Shown in pieces: positions 10,540 through 22,056 of a stretch of 64,000 nucleotides of DNA. A model generated the notes under the pieces. The model ran no database searches. It saw only the letters and a program-made list of their open reading frames with translations, and had not been told where the DNA came from. A program made the translations under genes and the position numbers. Each line of letters begins with the position of its first letter. The stretch's first letter is position 1. Source of the DNA: Coix lacryma-jobi var. lacryma-jobi (taxonomy: Eukaryota > Streptophyta > Magnoliopsida > Poales > Poaceae); contig CM019824.1 of assembly GCA_009763385.1 (NCBI GenBank), positions 154,870,357 to 154,934,356 on the forward strand, given 5' to 3'.

Positions 10540-11696
10540 CAAGACCTACGTCATCTACGGCGACGAATGAGAGCTATACCGTCGAAGCCCATCAGGAATC
10601 CTTCAGCGCTGCATCCCCCTCAAAGAAGGACGCAGGCTCCTCGACTACATGCACTCGGGGGCTTGCGGCCATCACGCAGCGCCAAGGACCTTGGTGGGGA
10701 ACGCCTTCCGCCAAGGCTTCTACTGGCCAACGCCATTGGAGACGCCAAGTGCCTGATTCGAGCCTGCCAAGGGTGTCAGTTCTACGCCAAGCAAACGCAC
10801 CAGCCGCGCACGCCCTGCAAATGATCCCCATCACTTGGCCGTTTGCCGTCTGGGGCTCGACCTCGTGGTCCCTCAAGATGACAAATGGAAAGTACACGCA
10901 TGTGCTCGTGGCCGTCGACAAATTCACCAAGTGGATCGAGGCTAAGCCTATAGGCGACCCCACCTCCTAGAAGGCCGTCGAGTTCATCTCCGACATCATG
11001 TACCGGTTTGGGGTACCTAACGTCATCATTACCGACAATGGCACACAATTCACGGGCAAAAAATTCATCAACTTCTGCGATGACAACAACATTCGCGTGA
11101 ACTGGGCCTCGGTCGCATACCCCCAATGCAACGGGCAGGTCGAGCGCGCCAACGACATGATACTCCACGGGCTGAAGCCGAGGCTGTTCAAGACCCTCAA
11201 GAATTTTGGAAAGGGGTGGGCTGCAGAGAGCTCCCTCGGTGCTGTGGGGCCTCAGGACTACGCGAGTCGAGCCACCGGGTTCACTCCGTTCTTCCTAACC
11301 TACGGCGCCGAGGCTGTCTTGTTTACGGACCTCGAGTACGGCTCCCCTCGACTTCGAGCCTACAACGAGCAAACCAACGGCGAGAGGCTTGCCAACGCCA
11401 AGGACCAGCTCGAGGAGGCTCGAGACGTGGCGCTCATCAACTCCACGCGCTACCAGCAAACACTTCGACGCTACCACGACAAGCACGTGCGCAAAAGGGA
11501 CCTGGCGGTGGGGGACCTCGTGCTTCGACGGCTGCAAGATATTCGAGGGCGCCACAAGCTCACCCCTCCATGGGAGGGCCCATACACCGTAGCTAAGGTG
11601 CTCAAGCCAGGAACATACAAGCTCTACGACGGTCAAGGCAGGATCCTGGCGAATGCGTGGAACATATCTCAGCTACGTCGCTTCTACCCTTAAGGG
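10540..11696 (+). pseudogene. Tat copy 2 integrase
   Basis: The zinc-binding part is spread over 10560-10830: a histidine region near 10650-10680 (DYMHSGACGHHA-like) and CLIRACQGCQFYAKQ at about 10750-10795. A stop (TAG, 10968-10970) precedes an intact catalytic-core ORF, 10998-11693. This core has FGVPNVIITDNGTQFTGKKF (second catalytic aspartate) and YPQCNGQVERANDMI (catalytic glutamate), followed by a C-terminal DNA-binding part with DLVLRRLQDIRG and LTPPWEGPYTVAKVL. Integrase joins element cDNA to host DNA. There is no chromodomain, which agrees with Tat. This is the best preserved part of the copy. Confidence 0.82.
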
Positions 11697-12327
11697 CCTC
11701 GAGGCCTTTACTTTTGTTGCTTTGTACAAACATGTCAAATATGAATGAACAAACTCGTGCATTGTCTTTCATTTTACTTAGCAACTTAAGGTAGCCTCGA
11801 CCCTGCCTTGCTCAGGGTCGAGCCTCCCTCGGGGGCTGACAGGGGGGAACCTCCCCCCAGACTCTGGAAAAGACGCGCTTTTCTTTTCAAAAATTCGACC
11901 CTTATCTCGATTCATATCTCGAGCGTACTAGCAACGTCTAAGTCCGTAGATACCTCGAGCCTCCAAGAGGCGGGGGGCGTCAACGTAGACGGCCACCCAC
12001 GCCCCCGGGCTACGGTACCCTACCTACGCCTCCCCTCGAGGAACTCGTGACGCGTATCGAAAGAACATAGACCAAGCGGTAGAAACTCGAGCTAGCGACA
12101 AGAGAGAAATGATCGAATAAATTTGAAAAGAAAACAGCTTCTTTAAACAAATAAGGCATACGCATTGATTGCCTCGACAGGCCATAAGTCATCACATAAA
12201 TTTTTACAAGGGCCTGACGCCCAAATTTGGCACGCAGGGCCTCATTCCTCATCAGTCTGGAACTCCTCTTGAAGACCTTCCGCCGCGGGCTCAGCTTCGA
12301 CGTCCGGGCCAGGAGGAGGGGGGCCAT
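11697..12327. other. Non-coding spacer between integrase and the antisense gene
   Basis: I see no supported coding region. It is rich in CTCGAG/CCTCGAG words, as is the rest of this element, and separates the converging 3' ends of the sense pol and the antisense gene. Confidence 0.6.
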
Positions 12328-15300
12328 CTACGCCACTGTCTGCATCGGGAGGTAGCACGTCCTCCTCGAAGAGCTTCGCAAGCGCCGCCCTGGCTTCTCC
12401 ACCTTCTCCAGGATCTTGTCGACGCGACGATCATTCCACTCTTCGTCCTTCCCCTCGATCTCGACGAAGCCCTTGGCGACGACGTTGACCGGGTAGCGGA
12501 AGCCGGAGCGGACGGCCGCAAGCGCCTGCTTTACGCCATGGTGGAGAGCGCTCTTGACACGGTCCCGCGCGGCCATGTCGAAGAAGCACAGGGCATCGAC
12601 CAGGGCGTCGCCTCGAGCCACCGCGCCCTCCGCCGTGGCCATCGGGTCGGCACCCCACATGAAGCAGAGCCTGTCGAGGGTGCCGCGCGCCCGCTCCGCC
12701 ACCATGGTCTCATCCTGGAGTTGCTCCACGAGAGCCTGATTCATCTCGCGGAGCTCCTCGGCGGTCTTCTCCAGATCTATGCAACAAACAGAAAAGAGTA
12801 AGTCCGCGGCGCGGCAAGAATCTCAAAATCAAAAGCAAGACAAAGCCTGAAGATCACGACAGTACCTTGGCAGTGCATGCCCAGAGCGTCAAAGTCGCTG
12901 GTAAGGACCCCGACGCGCTGCTCGAGTGTATGCTTTTGGGACAGCACGTCAAGATTTTGGCCCCTAAGCTCCTCAACCAGCTTGCCCGTCTGCGCAAGGG
13001 TCAGATCCTTCTGGATCACCTACTGCCATGCTGCCTCTGCCGCAGCCAGCGCGGTGGCGGCCTCGCTCTTGGCCTCCTCGGCCTCCTTCCTCGCCGCCTC
13101 CGCTGCAGACCGGGCGGTGGCGGCCTCGCTACGGGCGTCGACAGCCTCCTTCTTCGATGCCTCCACCGCGGACAGAGCGGTGGTGGTCTCCCTCTTGGCT
13201 TGGGCGGCCTCATCTTGAGCCGCCTGGGTCTCCACCTGAGCGTCGTTGAGCCGGGCCGCCATCTGCGTGTTCCGGCCCAGCTCAGCGCGGAGCTCCTGGA
13301 GCTCCCCCTCCGCCCTCGCGAGGGCAGCTACCACCCGTGCGGACTTGTCCGCCTCCTCCACGAAGGCCCTCTCCGCCCGCGCCACGAGCTCGGTCACATC
13401 CTTGAAGAGCGACCGCGCCTCCGGCAGAACCCCCTGCTGAGCCGACCGCTCGGCGGGGATAACGGCATCGCATGGAGGCGGGGGCTCGAGCGGTAGCAGA
13501 TCGCTTGAGGGGTGGCTCGTCTCCAAGCTCTCCTCCGCACCGGCCGAGGGACCGGTCGTCCCCTCCGCCTCGTTCCCGACCGGCCCCTCGAGCCTCTCCT
13601 CCCTCCCTGGGTCTTCCGGCGTCTTGTCGTCTCCAGCCGGTGCCTCGAGCGCCCCCTCCAGCGCCGAGCCCTTGACCGGGGACGGCTCCTTCTCCAGCTC
13701 CTCTAGGGGCTCCTCCATCATCGGTATCTGCTCCACCGACGCCTCCCCCTCCTTCTCCTTCTCCGCGGGTGCGTGAGGCTCCGTTGGAAGGGGATCTTGT
13801 CCAGCGGGCCGACTCGCGTCGTCTGGGATCTCGAGGGCCGCTGTCTCCTCAGCCCCAGACGATGACGGAGCCGCGCCTGTCTCGGGTGCTCCCCCCGAGA
13901 TGGTCGCCGTGACAGGGGGTGGAATAGCCCTCTCAGTAGGCGCCACCGGAGGAGTAGGAGGAGGAGGAGGTGGTGGTGCTGCGGCGGACGCAGCGGCGGC
14001 GGGCTTGGCCCCAGGAGCCGCGGTCCCTGCTGAAAAAGAGGACAACGCCGTCAGAATCAGGAAAAAGCCTCAACCCCCGTGGTTGACGGCGTCGGCCTCA
14101 CCAAGATCCGCGGTGGCCATTTGACTTCCCCGAGCCATGGCTGCTCGGGCCTTCACCAGCCAGGCGGCCATTTCAGCGGAAGAAGGAGCCATACCTCGAG
14201 GTGCTTGGTCCTCAGCAGAGCTCGAGGTCTTGGCCCGCTTGGACACCGCGGGGTCCGCCTCCTGCCGGGAGCGCTTTTCCCTGAAGAACCAGAAACGGCA
14301 CACATCACTAAAGGTAAAAAAGGTAAAGCTTCTCTACCAACGGAATTGAGAAACGTTACTTACCCAAAGCAACGGCGAGACTTCTTCCCCGAGTCGCCGG
14401 ACCCGCTCGGGGGCTTCGAGCCCGCCCCATGGCTCGAGCCATGCCCCTGAGCCGTCTCCGTGTGGCTCGGATGAGGGGAAGGCTCCCGGTGCTTCCCGTG
14501 GCTCGACCCTGGCGGGGAGCTCTCCTCCTGTCTCTTGTCCCGGGGGGACGACCGCGTCTCCTTCGAGCGGTCCTCTTGGCGCCTTTCCTTGCGCGGGCTC
14601 CGGGACCTGCTCCAGCGCTCGTGCCGACGGTCGTGCCCCCCGCGTCTGCCTCCTTCTCCCGGCGACGGTGCGGCGATGGGCTCCGGGATCGCTCGCGACT
14701 CCCATCACGAGACGACCAGGAGCTCCCCCCTCGATGGTCATGGTGGCGGGGGCTCGACGCCCCCTCATGTTGCCCGCCCTTCCGCGGGCTCGATGTCGCC
14801 TTCGACGACTTACGGCGGTCGGGCCCGGAGTCCCTCTCGGCGTGTTGATCACCCCTCGAGGACCGGCCCTTCTCGAGACCCCCCCCCCCCCCCCCCGCCT
14901 GGGTCGATGCGGTCATGGTCTCCTTCTGCGCCGCGGCAATGGCGCCCCGAGTTCGAGGCTTCTTCGCGTCAGGAGGCACGACTGGCACGGAGCTCGACGT
15001 GCCCTAAGCCTCCGACGAAGCGGGGCCTGACGTGGCCTTCCGCTGCTGCGTCCCGCGTGATCCCTTCGCCGGGGGATCTCCAGGATGTTCTCCTGCACAG
15101 AGGAGCGGTCAGCCCTGATGTCGACGACCCCCGCGCGCCTTAGACGCGCATCTATCCCTTCATCATTGCTCTCCTCCTCGTCGTCATCCTCCTCCTCTGA
15201 GCTCGTGTAGTCGGGCTCGGGGGACTCCTCTCTAGGCTACCGGTTACGACGAGCCTTCGCTAGCCTCTGATCCCGGTCCACCCGACACAGGTTCTTCTCT

Positions 15301-16473
15301 TTCTCTTTCTTCTTCTTTGCATCCTTACTCTCCTTATCTTTCTGAGCAGAGAGGCGCCTCACCTGTCTTTCTGCGGCGTCCTCCTTCACCGGGGGCCTCG
15401 ACGCGTGAGGTGTGAATGCCCCCTGCAAAAAGAAACTTGATAAGAAAAACCGCAAGGAGAGTAAAACAAGGCTCGAAGAAAGAGAAAGGAGGGGATGCTC
15501 GAAACAGCCTAGCTTGAGGAAGGCTTACCGGGTCGAGACACCCCGCGTCGGGTGCCATGGTGATCAGGTCGGTCTCCTCGGGGCAGAACGGCCCGTGGAT
15601 CGTGACCGACACCCGGGAGGCACCCTCGTTCCGAGACAGCCTCTCCTCGGCCATCCTCGACCTGTTCAGCTCCTCGAGCGGGGCATTTGGCCCCATCTCG
15701 TACATGAGAAGGGGGCGGTCCGCCAGAGGAAGGACCCTCCGCTGATGGAACGCCCAAATGACCGCCTGGGCGGTCAGTCCCTTCTCCTCCACCAGCGACC
15801 ACATCGTATTCATCAGCGGCATCAGGTGGCGCTGCCTGTCCGCCACAATGCCCCAACTCCACTTCTCGGGGCGCTTGGTGATGATCCTCTCGGTGTACTG
15901 CGGAAGGAGCCCGTCCTCGTTCCGCAGATAGAACCAGTGGTCGTCCCACCTCGCCTGGTTGGTGGAGAGCTTGTAGTGGAGGTAGTGACGAGGGACGTTG
16001 GCCGATGAGGGTCCGGTCCTCGCGGCGATGATGAGGGAGCCCGCGTGCGCGAGCCTCCTCCCGCTCGGCTTCACAGCCTTATGAAAGAGCTCGCCCCGAA
16101 AGAGGTGGACGAACATCTCCCAATGGGGCTCGATCTTCAGGTACCCCTCGCACACCGCGGCGTAGATGGCGGCGTGCGAGATTGAGTTGGGGGAGAAGTG
16201 CTGCAACTCCACCTCGAAGTGGTGAGCCAGCCCCCGCATAAAGCGGCTCGGCGGAACGCCAAGCCCCATGTGGTGGTAGCACGTGAAGCTCACCACATAC
16301 CCCTCCGGCGGGTGCGGCACCTGGTGGTCCACCGACGGGAGAATCCACCACGCGGGCCCCTCCTGTGGGTTGGGGCGGAGAAGCCCCTGGTCCACCAGCG
16401 ACTCCAGCTCACGCTGCGTCGTCTTCGTCGGGCGCCAGTCTTCGGGCGGCAGCACCTGGGTCTGGGCAGCCAT
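12328..16473 (-). pseudogene. Antisense multi-exon gene of the Tat element (putative gypsy-type transposon protein)
   Basis: A gene on the strand opposite to gag-pol. Exon 1 (16473-15529, 315 codons) starts MAAQTQVLPPEDWRPTKTTQ and carries a conserved N-terminal domain with GYVVSFTCYHHMGLGVPPSR and FAHHFEVELQHFSPN-like coding. I recall this domain as the Pfam 'putative gypsy type transposon' family. The donor GTAAGC follows 15529, and the acceptor CAG precedes 15422. The frame then continues as GAFTPHASRPPVKEDAAERQ into a lysine-rich helix. Middle segments (14988-14356) are Arg/Ser-rich, and 14303-14070 is another exon-like block. A long alanine-rich coiled coil (about 14030-12866) follows, and the last exon (12776-12328) joins through an 89-bp GT-AG intron with the codon split correctly. 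Stops at 15237-15239 and 13020-13022, and a frame change near 14990, mark it as broken. Its function in the element is unknown. Confidence 0.75.
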
Positions 16474-16612
16474 GGCGGCGACGACGCGGATCTGGGCGGC
16501 GGACGAACGGCCGGGAAGGTTACCAATCGCTAGATTGGGGAGAAAGCGTGTAGGAGCTGCGGCGGCTGTGAAGGCAAAGGCAAAGTAAAGAGTCCCTCAC
16601 CCCTCACTCGAT

Positions 16613-16620
16613 ATTTATAA
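16613..16620 (-). promoter_or_regulatory. TATA box of the antisense Tat gene
   Basis: The minus strand reads TATAAATA about 140 bp upstream of the ATG at 16473. This is a normal plant TATA-to-start distance and suggests the antisense gene has its own promoter inside the element. Confidence 0.55.
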
Positions 16621-17636
16621 AAGAAAACCCCAACGGGCGGGGTCTCCCATGGCCGGGGAAAGGTAACCGCACACATTTAATGCGCCCACCTAACCACGTC
16701 TCGAGCCGGTTGACAGGTACACGTGGCAACTCCCCATTCGCTCCACTACCAGGGCCCGCCACGACCGCCGCTTCAACTTCACCTCCGTCGCCCTGGCGCC
16801 ACGACCTCCACTCCCTAACAGTTTCCGCCTAAAAAGGCGCACCCAACGGGCAAAAGGATTCCAAACGACGGAGGCTTCTTCAAGAAGGTAAAAATGGGCC
16901 CCGGCCCTTCCAAGTCTCGAGGCAGCGAAGGCTGGCCCTCGAAGAGGGTTCGACAGCCGGCTTCGAGCACCCGAGTCAGGGACACCAAGGGGCGCCACTC
17001 GCAGCATCGCTCGAGGGCCAAGCCCTCGAGGCCCCTCACGTGTATCCAAGGCAGGGCGCATGACATGCAGTGAGATCCCCTCAGAGGGAGGCATCGAGCC
17101 ACCAGGTCCTATCGAATGGACCCGACATTCCTGCAGACCGAGCGCCCATGCTTATGAGATCGCCTCCGGGCTTCAGTCGACCCTATCGAACAGGGCACGA
17201 GGTCTCACTTGGATTCCCCCATTACCAGCTCACCGGGAACCTCGATACTCGCCCGCTCGTGGTAGTACGAGGCATCCCCCCTCGCATCCGATCGAAAGGA
17301 CTCGCGGGATGACAAGCCAGGGCAACCGGCGTGCCAAACAACTCGAAGAGCCGGCCGGTCGGTTCAGCCTAGCACCCCTCGACGAAAGAGGGTCGAAGAA
17401 CTCGGGGGCTCGACACTCCCGAACCTAAAAAACATAACTAACACTCACACTCGTGAAAAAGCCCACGAGGGAGTCCCAACCACTCCCCCGTGGCCTCGGG
17501 GACTACACCCGCGGGTGTCGCTCGCACGACACCCACGGAATCAAAACAACCAAACCCTCGAGTACCAGTTAGCTAACCCTCGAGATCCCGGTAGGGAGCC
17601 CCTGCTCGAGTGCTAGCACTCGAACAAGGGCTCGGG
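16621..17636. other. Tat copy 2 3' untranslated region
   Basis: No convincing ORF. On the plus strand it leads to the polypurine tract, whose left part (CTCGGG, 17631-17636) is cut by the Sirevirus. On the minus strand it is the upstream region of the antisense gene. Confidence 0.6.
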
Positions 17637-18910
17637 TGTAAGGACCTGTGTGGCCTAGAGGGGGGGTGAATAGGCCTGTCAAAAATCACAGCTCAAAACT
17701 TAATTAGATAAGCCCGGCACTACCGCTCTATGCCCGGCACTGCCGCTGCCCGGCACTGCCGGCCCCAGCGCGGTACTGCCGCGCAGTGTGAGACCAGAAG
17801 CTGCAATTCGAAATCCAGCCACAACTAACTGATTCTATATGAATAGAAATGCTACAACAAGTTCTATGAACCAGCAGAACCAACTACTCCAAGCCAAATA
17901 TGAAGAATAAAGTAGATCGGGCCAAACCCTAGAATCTATCACAAGCTCATGAATATGAAGAATGAAACTAAGCAAGCACAAGAGACAAGTGATTTATCCC
18001 GTGGTTCAGCTCGCCACCAAGGCTTGCCTACCTCCACGTTGTTGAGGTTGGCCACTTAGGTCATGAGCTTTGCAACTCTACCTCGTTCTCAAATCAAGGA
18101 ACCAAATCCTTGAAGTGAGGGGTAATAATACTAGCTGCACAAGTGATTACAAACCTCCCTAGGCCGCCACACAAGTTGGCAAGGCTCTAGGGCGACGCCT
18201 AGCCGGCTAGGGTTCCAAGAACCCAAGAGTAATAGAAGCAAATCCACCGGCTATGGCTCAAATCAAGTGCTCTAGGAAGTAGATCTCAGCTAGGGCTTCT
18301 CTTTGATGAAGGTTTAAGCCTCTCAATCACTTGGAATCAATGGAAATCAAAGGATTGGTGAGAGGGGAGTTGAGAGCCTTCAATGGGGAAGAGAGAAGCT
18401 TGTCTTGAGGTAGGTGACGAGTTCTGGTTGTAGATAACCGTTGGGGTGGCAGGGAGATGGAGTAAATATCTCCTCCCTGCCAACAGTTACATCAAGTCGC
18501 GGCAGTGCCGGCCTAAGCCCGGCAGTGCCGCGGCCCGGCACTGCCGCGCTGGGAGCAGCACTGCCGCGCCTACCGAGCAGACAGACACAGATCTGAAATG
18601 GGTGCAGCTGTCTTTGGTTTAGAAACATGGATGGTTTGGGTTGGTTTGAGCACATGTCATTCAGCCATAGCAATGTATTTGCATTCCCCCTTGATAGTAC
18701 GGCATTCCTATAACTCAAATTCAATTGAAAAAGCTTGACATATCACTTTGAGTCCGGATCCGATGAAGTATAGTCTGAGGGGTCCACCAACGCATATAAA
18801 CCATCCTTTCTTATTATTAACATGCTTGTCATCTTCATAAATCTCATTAGTTCTCCAATCATATTGTCATTAATACCAAAACCCACAATTAGGGCTTGAT
18901 TGCACTTACA
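17637..18910 (-). repeat. Sirevirus 3' LTR (1,274 bp)
   Basis: Starts TGTAAGGACCTG and ends GCACTTACA. It is nearly identical to 28303-29565. It carries two clusters of the GGCACTGCC-type motif (17711-17786 and 18495-18575). Compared with the other LTR it has one extra 16-bp motif copy near 17745 and a shorter G run (7 versus 13) near 17660. Confidence 0.95.
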
Positions 18911-18926
18911 ATCTCCCCCTTTTTGG
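18911..18926 (-). other. Sirevirus polypurine tract, proximal
   Basis: Directly next to the 3' LTR the minus strand reads CCAAAAAGGGGGAGAT, the purine tract that primes plus-strand DNA synthesis. Confidence 0.85.
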
Positions 18927-19193
18927 TGATTGATGACAATACAATTGAAGCTTACAATAAAAGGTACAATACTTGAGATTTAGAAGCTTAGGTGTGAAAC
19001 CTCCCCTAAATGTGTGAATGAGAATGGAAATCCCAAATTGGCATTAGAGGCCAATATTCACATATCCATAAGTGAGAAATGGGTTCAGTTTCACATCTAG
19101 TAGCTTTGTGGGGTGCAACTAAACTGTGTCAAGAATAATACGTGATGCGAATGACAGTTTAAGCACATCAGAGGAGTTTGCTGCCTTTCTGTC

Positions 19194-19270
19194 AGAGCGG
19201 CACTGCCACCTTATGCGCGGCACTGCCGGAGCCCGGCACTGCCGGCCCTGGAGCGGCACTGCCGCTCAGG
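19194..19270. repeat. Four-copy GGCACTGCC module, 3' non-coding region
   Basis: Four copies of a CGGCACTGCC-type word spaced about 20 bases apart, between the envelope-like ORF and the 3' LTR. It is one of seven such modules in this element, counting each LTR module once. Confidence 0.9.
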
Positions 19271-19525
19271 CTACAGACAGCAAACGCAGCGGAATTAACA
19301 CAAAGCCACAAAGCATAATCAATAACAGAACTAAACAAGATAACACATGCCAGATAAGCAGGTAAAAGTACATGTCCACATCCAAGCCTAAGAAGTAGTA
19401 CCATAGAGTAATAATACAAACATAGAGTTTTGAACGAATCAAACTCCCTCACAACTCACAACTACTAACATGATGGGGACATGAACAGAAAGAAAGTGTT
19501 GTACCCCCTTCGCTTCACCTAATCT

Positions 19526-19552
19526 CCCCCTTTGGCAACAAGTCACCAAAAA
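19526..19552 (-). other. Sirevirus polypurine tract, distal copy
   Basis: The minus strand reads GTTGCCAAAGGGGGAGATT, preceded by a TTTTTGGTGACTT stretch, about 620 bp upstream of the proximal tract. From memory, Sireviruses typically carry repeated copies of this AAAGGGGGAGA signature upstream of the 3' LTR. Confidence 0.75.
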
Positions 19553-19586
19553 GAGAGAAGTAGAGAAGAGAAGAGTGTCCAAACAC

Positions 19587-21143
19587 TCACTCATCATCCG
19601 AAGCTATCTTGTCCCACTGAACTTCTTCTTCCTCCTCATCATCATCATCGTCATCATCGTCGTCGTCGGACTCTACCACGGCCTTCCCCTGACGGTGAGT
19701 GGAACTGGTGTAGCGGGTCGAGGTCGAGGCACGTGTAGAACGACGGGGTGGCACAGGCACTATCTCCTCCTGCTCCTCATCTCCATCTGAGTCTATGTCA
19801 TCTGAGTCGAGACTAGAGAGGTCGAAGTGAGGTGGAGAGCGGGGTGGAGGTAACGGCGAACGTCCCGCCCGCTCTCGCTCTGCTCGCTGCTCAACGAGTG
19901 CCTGGTGAGCTGTCTGGGCTGCGTAGGTGCAAGTAGAGAAGATGGCCTTCATCCATTTGGCCAACTTGCTCTTCTTCTTCCTCTGATAGGAAGGGCGGGA
20001 GCTTTCTGGCCTGTCAGCTGCTGCTGCCCCTGCGGCTGCTCCTCTCTTTTTCTCTGCACGGTACGGCTCATGCAACCCATCCTTAGCAAAGGTATAGCCG
20101 GAAACCATCTCAATCATAAACATGATGTAGGGGGCATAAAGAACTGCCTTCCTAGCATCCTCGGCTGCAACCTGAAGCTCAGTCCATATAAAGCTGGATA
20201 TGGAAAAGCGATTAGCCCCTGGGGCCATCCTAGCCAACATGTTCCTGCCATATCCATACAAGTTAGAATGGGACCCACTCTTTGGGTTGAGAGTTTGCCT
20301 GAAGAGGTTGTTCAACATGTAATAAAAACCTTGTAGTCCCTTGACCAACCCATCTGCCTTCCGAGGGTCCTCATACATGAAAGCAATCTCAGAATCTATC
20401 AAAGTCCTCTCATCATGCAGATTATCAAGCTCTCTATCCTCGCTGCCCAAACCAAGGATCCTACTAAAGGTCTCATAAGTGACCTTGTAGTGACGACCCT
20501 CAGTCATCCAGTGCATCTCCTCAACCACATTGTCAACATATAGTGTTGCATGAAACTGATGGATGATCTCGGTGTTCCAATTATAGCTAAATCCCATCAA
20601 ATCATACATGTTTCTTGCCTTGCATGCAGCCACCACCCTATTGATGTCACGGTCAGTCTTGCTCTCTAGATGCTCCCAATCAACATACTTCATGTTCAGA
20701 ATCTTTTGCTTCTTAGCATTGTACAGGACTGAGCGATAGAAATCTGAATGGAACTCGTTCCAGAACCTGTAATCAATGCCCATATCCTTTTGATGATTGT
20801 ATGGGTTGTGCTGGCGCTAAGACTTGACCGAGCTGAACTGTTGATAGTATGACAGGGGCTGCCTCTCTCTGGTGTCCTGAGGTGGCCTTTCCTGCACATC
20901 CTCTATGTAGGGCTGCAAGTGTGCTCTGCTGACCTCTGCCAGGTGCTCTGGGGTGTTGGGATAGAGGTCATCCTGAATCTGACGACCCTGCATCTGCAGG
21001 CGAGCCTCATCCTGGATTTGCTGCCTCGCTGAAACATCTCCTTGGGAGCTAGAGCCACCTCGACGGGATGGCTGCTTGCTCCTCCCCCTGAGCGGATCCA
21101 TCCTCTGCTTAACCCTTCTCTCATCTCCTCTTCCGCCCGACAT
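19587..21143 (-). pseudogene. Sirevirus envelope-like / plant transposon-domain ORF with one stop
   Basis: One minus-strand frame from ATG at 21143 (MSGGRGDERRVKQRMDP) to 19587, interrupted by a single TAG at about 20818, where TCT TAG CGC is read. The N-terminal part is basic and Gln/Arg-rich. The central part (about 20780-20130) has YRFWNEFHSDFYRSVLYNA, KYVDWEHLESKTDRDINRVV and TYETFSRILGLGSEDRELD, resembling what I recall as a putative plant transposon protein domain. The C-terminus is Ser/Pro-rich, ends in a long run of acidic residues, and finishes VQWDKIASDDE. Sireviruses often carry an extra ORF here, called envelope-like although its function is unproven. TTTTAG directly before the ATG could be a splice acceptor. 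I see no clear membrane segment. Confidence 0.7.
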
Positions 21144-21251
21144 CTAAAACATGGAAACTGCGAATTAGAAGACTGCATAAGGGCTGGTAGGTTATAGTGA
21201 GGCGATAGATTTTGATGGATAAGGTGTTACTTGGATCAAATCCCTGCTCAT

Positions 21252-21332
21252 GGTCCGGCACTGCCGCTCTAGGAGCGGCACTGCCGGGGCCCGGCACTGC
21301 CGCGCAGGGCGCGGCACTGCCGCGCAGGCAGG
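21252..21332. repeat. Four-copy GGCACTGCC module between pol and the last ORF
   Basis: CCGGCACTGCCGC, AGCGGCACTGCCGG, CCCGGCACTGCCGC and GCGGCACTGCCGCG follow each other at about 20-base spacing. Confidence 0.9.
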
Positions 21333-21763
21333 CCAGATCTGAGCCAAGGAACACCACATCCATTATCTCTACCACTTCCCTATCATCAACAAACCCTTCT
21401 ACAACCTCTAAATACAATACCCATAGCGCATTTTATAAATCGGGAAAAACTTAGGGTTAGGGATTTTGAATCTTCACCTTGAGATGGAGAAGAGAGAAGG
21501 AGACCCTTGGAGAAGAGGAGGACGGAGCTGCAACTGCTGGAAGCACGGAGCAGCACCACCGATGGCTGGATTCGCCGGGGAGAGACCGGAGAAGGGAGGA
21601 GCCACAGGTCGCCTCCAAGTTGCCCGAGAGAGAAAGGGGAGAAAGGGGTCACGGGCTGGAGTGAAAGAATGAGGAAGAGAGAGAGTGAAACCGCAGGATA
21701 AGAGTAGAAAAGGTTTTCCCTTTGGTCCCACACGGTAACAAACCGATTCAACCTGAATCGATA

Positions 21764-21842
21764 AGTCGCGGCACTGCCGCGCCTGCCGCGGCACTGCCGG
21801 GGCCCGGCACTACCGTGCCTGGCCCGGCACTGCCGGACAGTT
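21764..21842. repeat. Four-copy GGCACTGCC module downstream of RNase H
   Basis: Four copies at similar spacing, one mutated to GGCACTACC. It is the second module in the 0.9-kb non-coding gap between RNase H and the envelope-like ORF. Confidence 0.9.
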
Positions 21843-22056
21843 ACCAGCAGAGAGATTTATTCTCTACAGCACTGCAGCTCATTCTTGGAGTGGACAAGTA
21901 CTACTTGCATGTTATGACCAGTGACAAGTAATCAATTCAGAACAATGGTCATTCCAAGCAAGTTTCTTTCACAAAGGTTTTGAAACACAATATATGAAAG
22001 TTTTGAAATTTGTTTTACCTAGGTCAAACTAGTTGATCATTCAAGCATGCTAGGTT

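Noticed and set aside
12867..13496. Plus-strand ORFs opposite the antisense gene
   Set aside because: Shadows of the coiled-coil exon on the minus strand; Arg/Leu-rich mirror translation.
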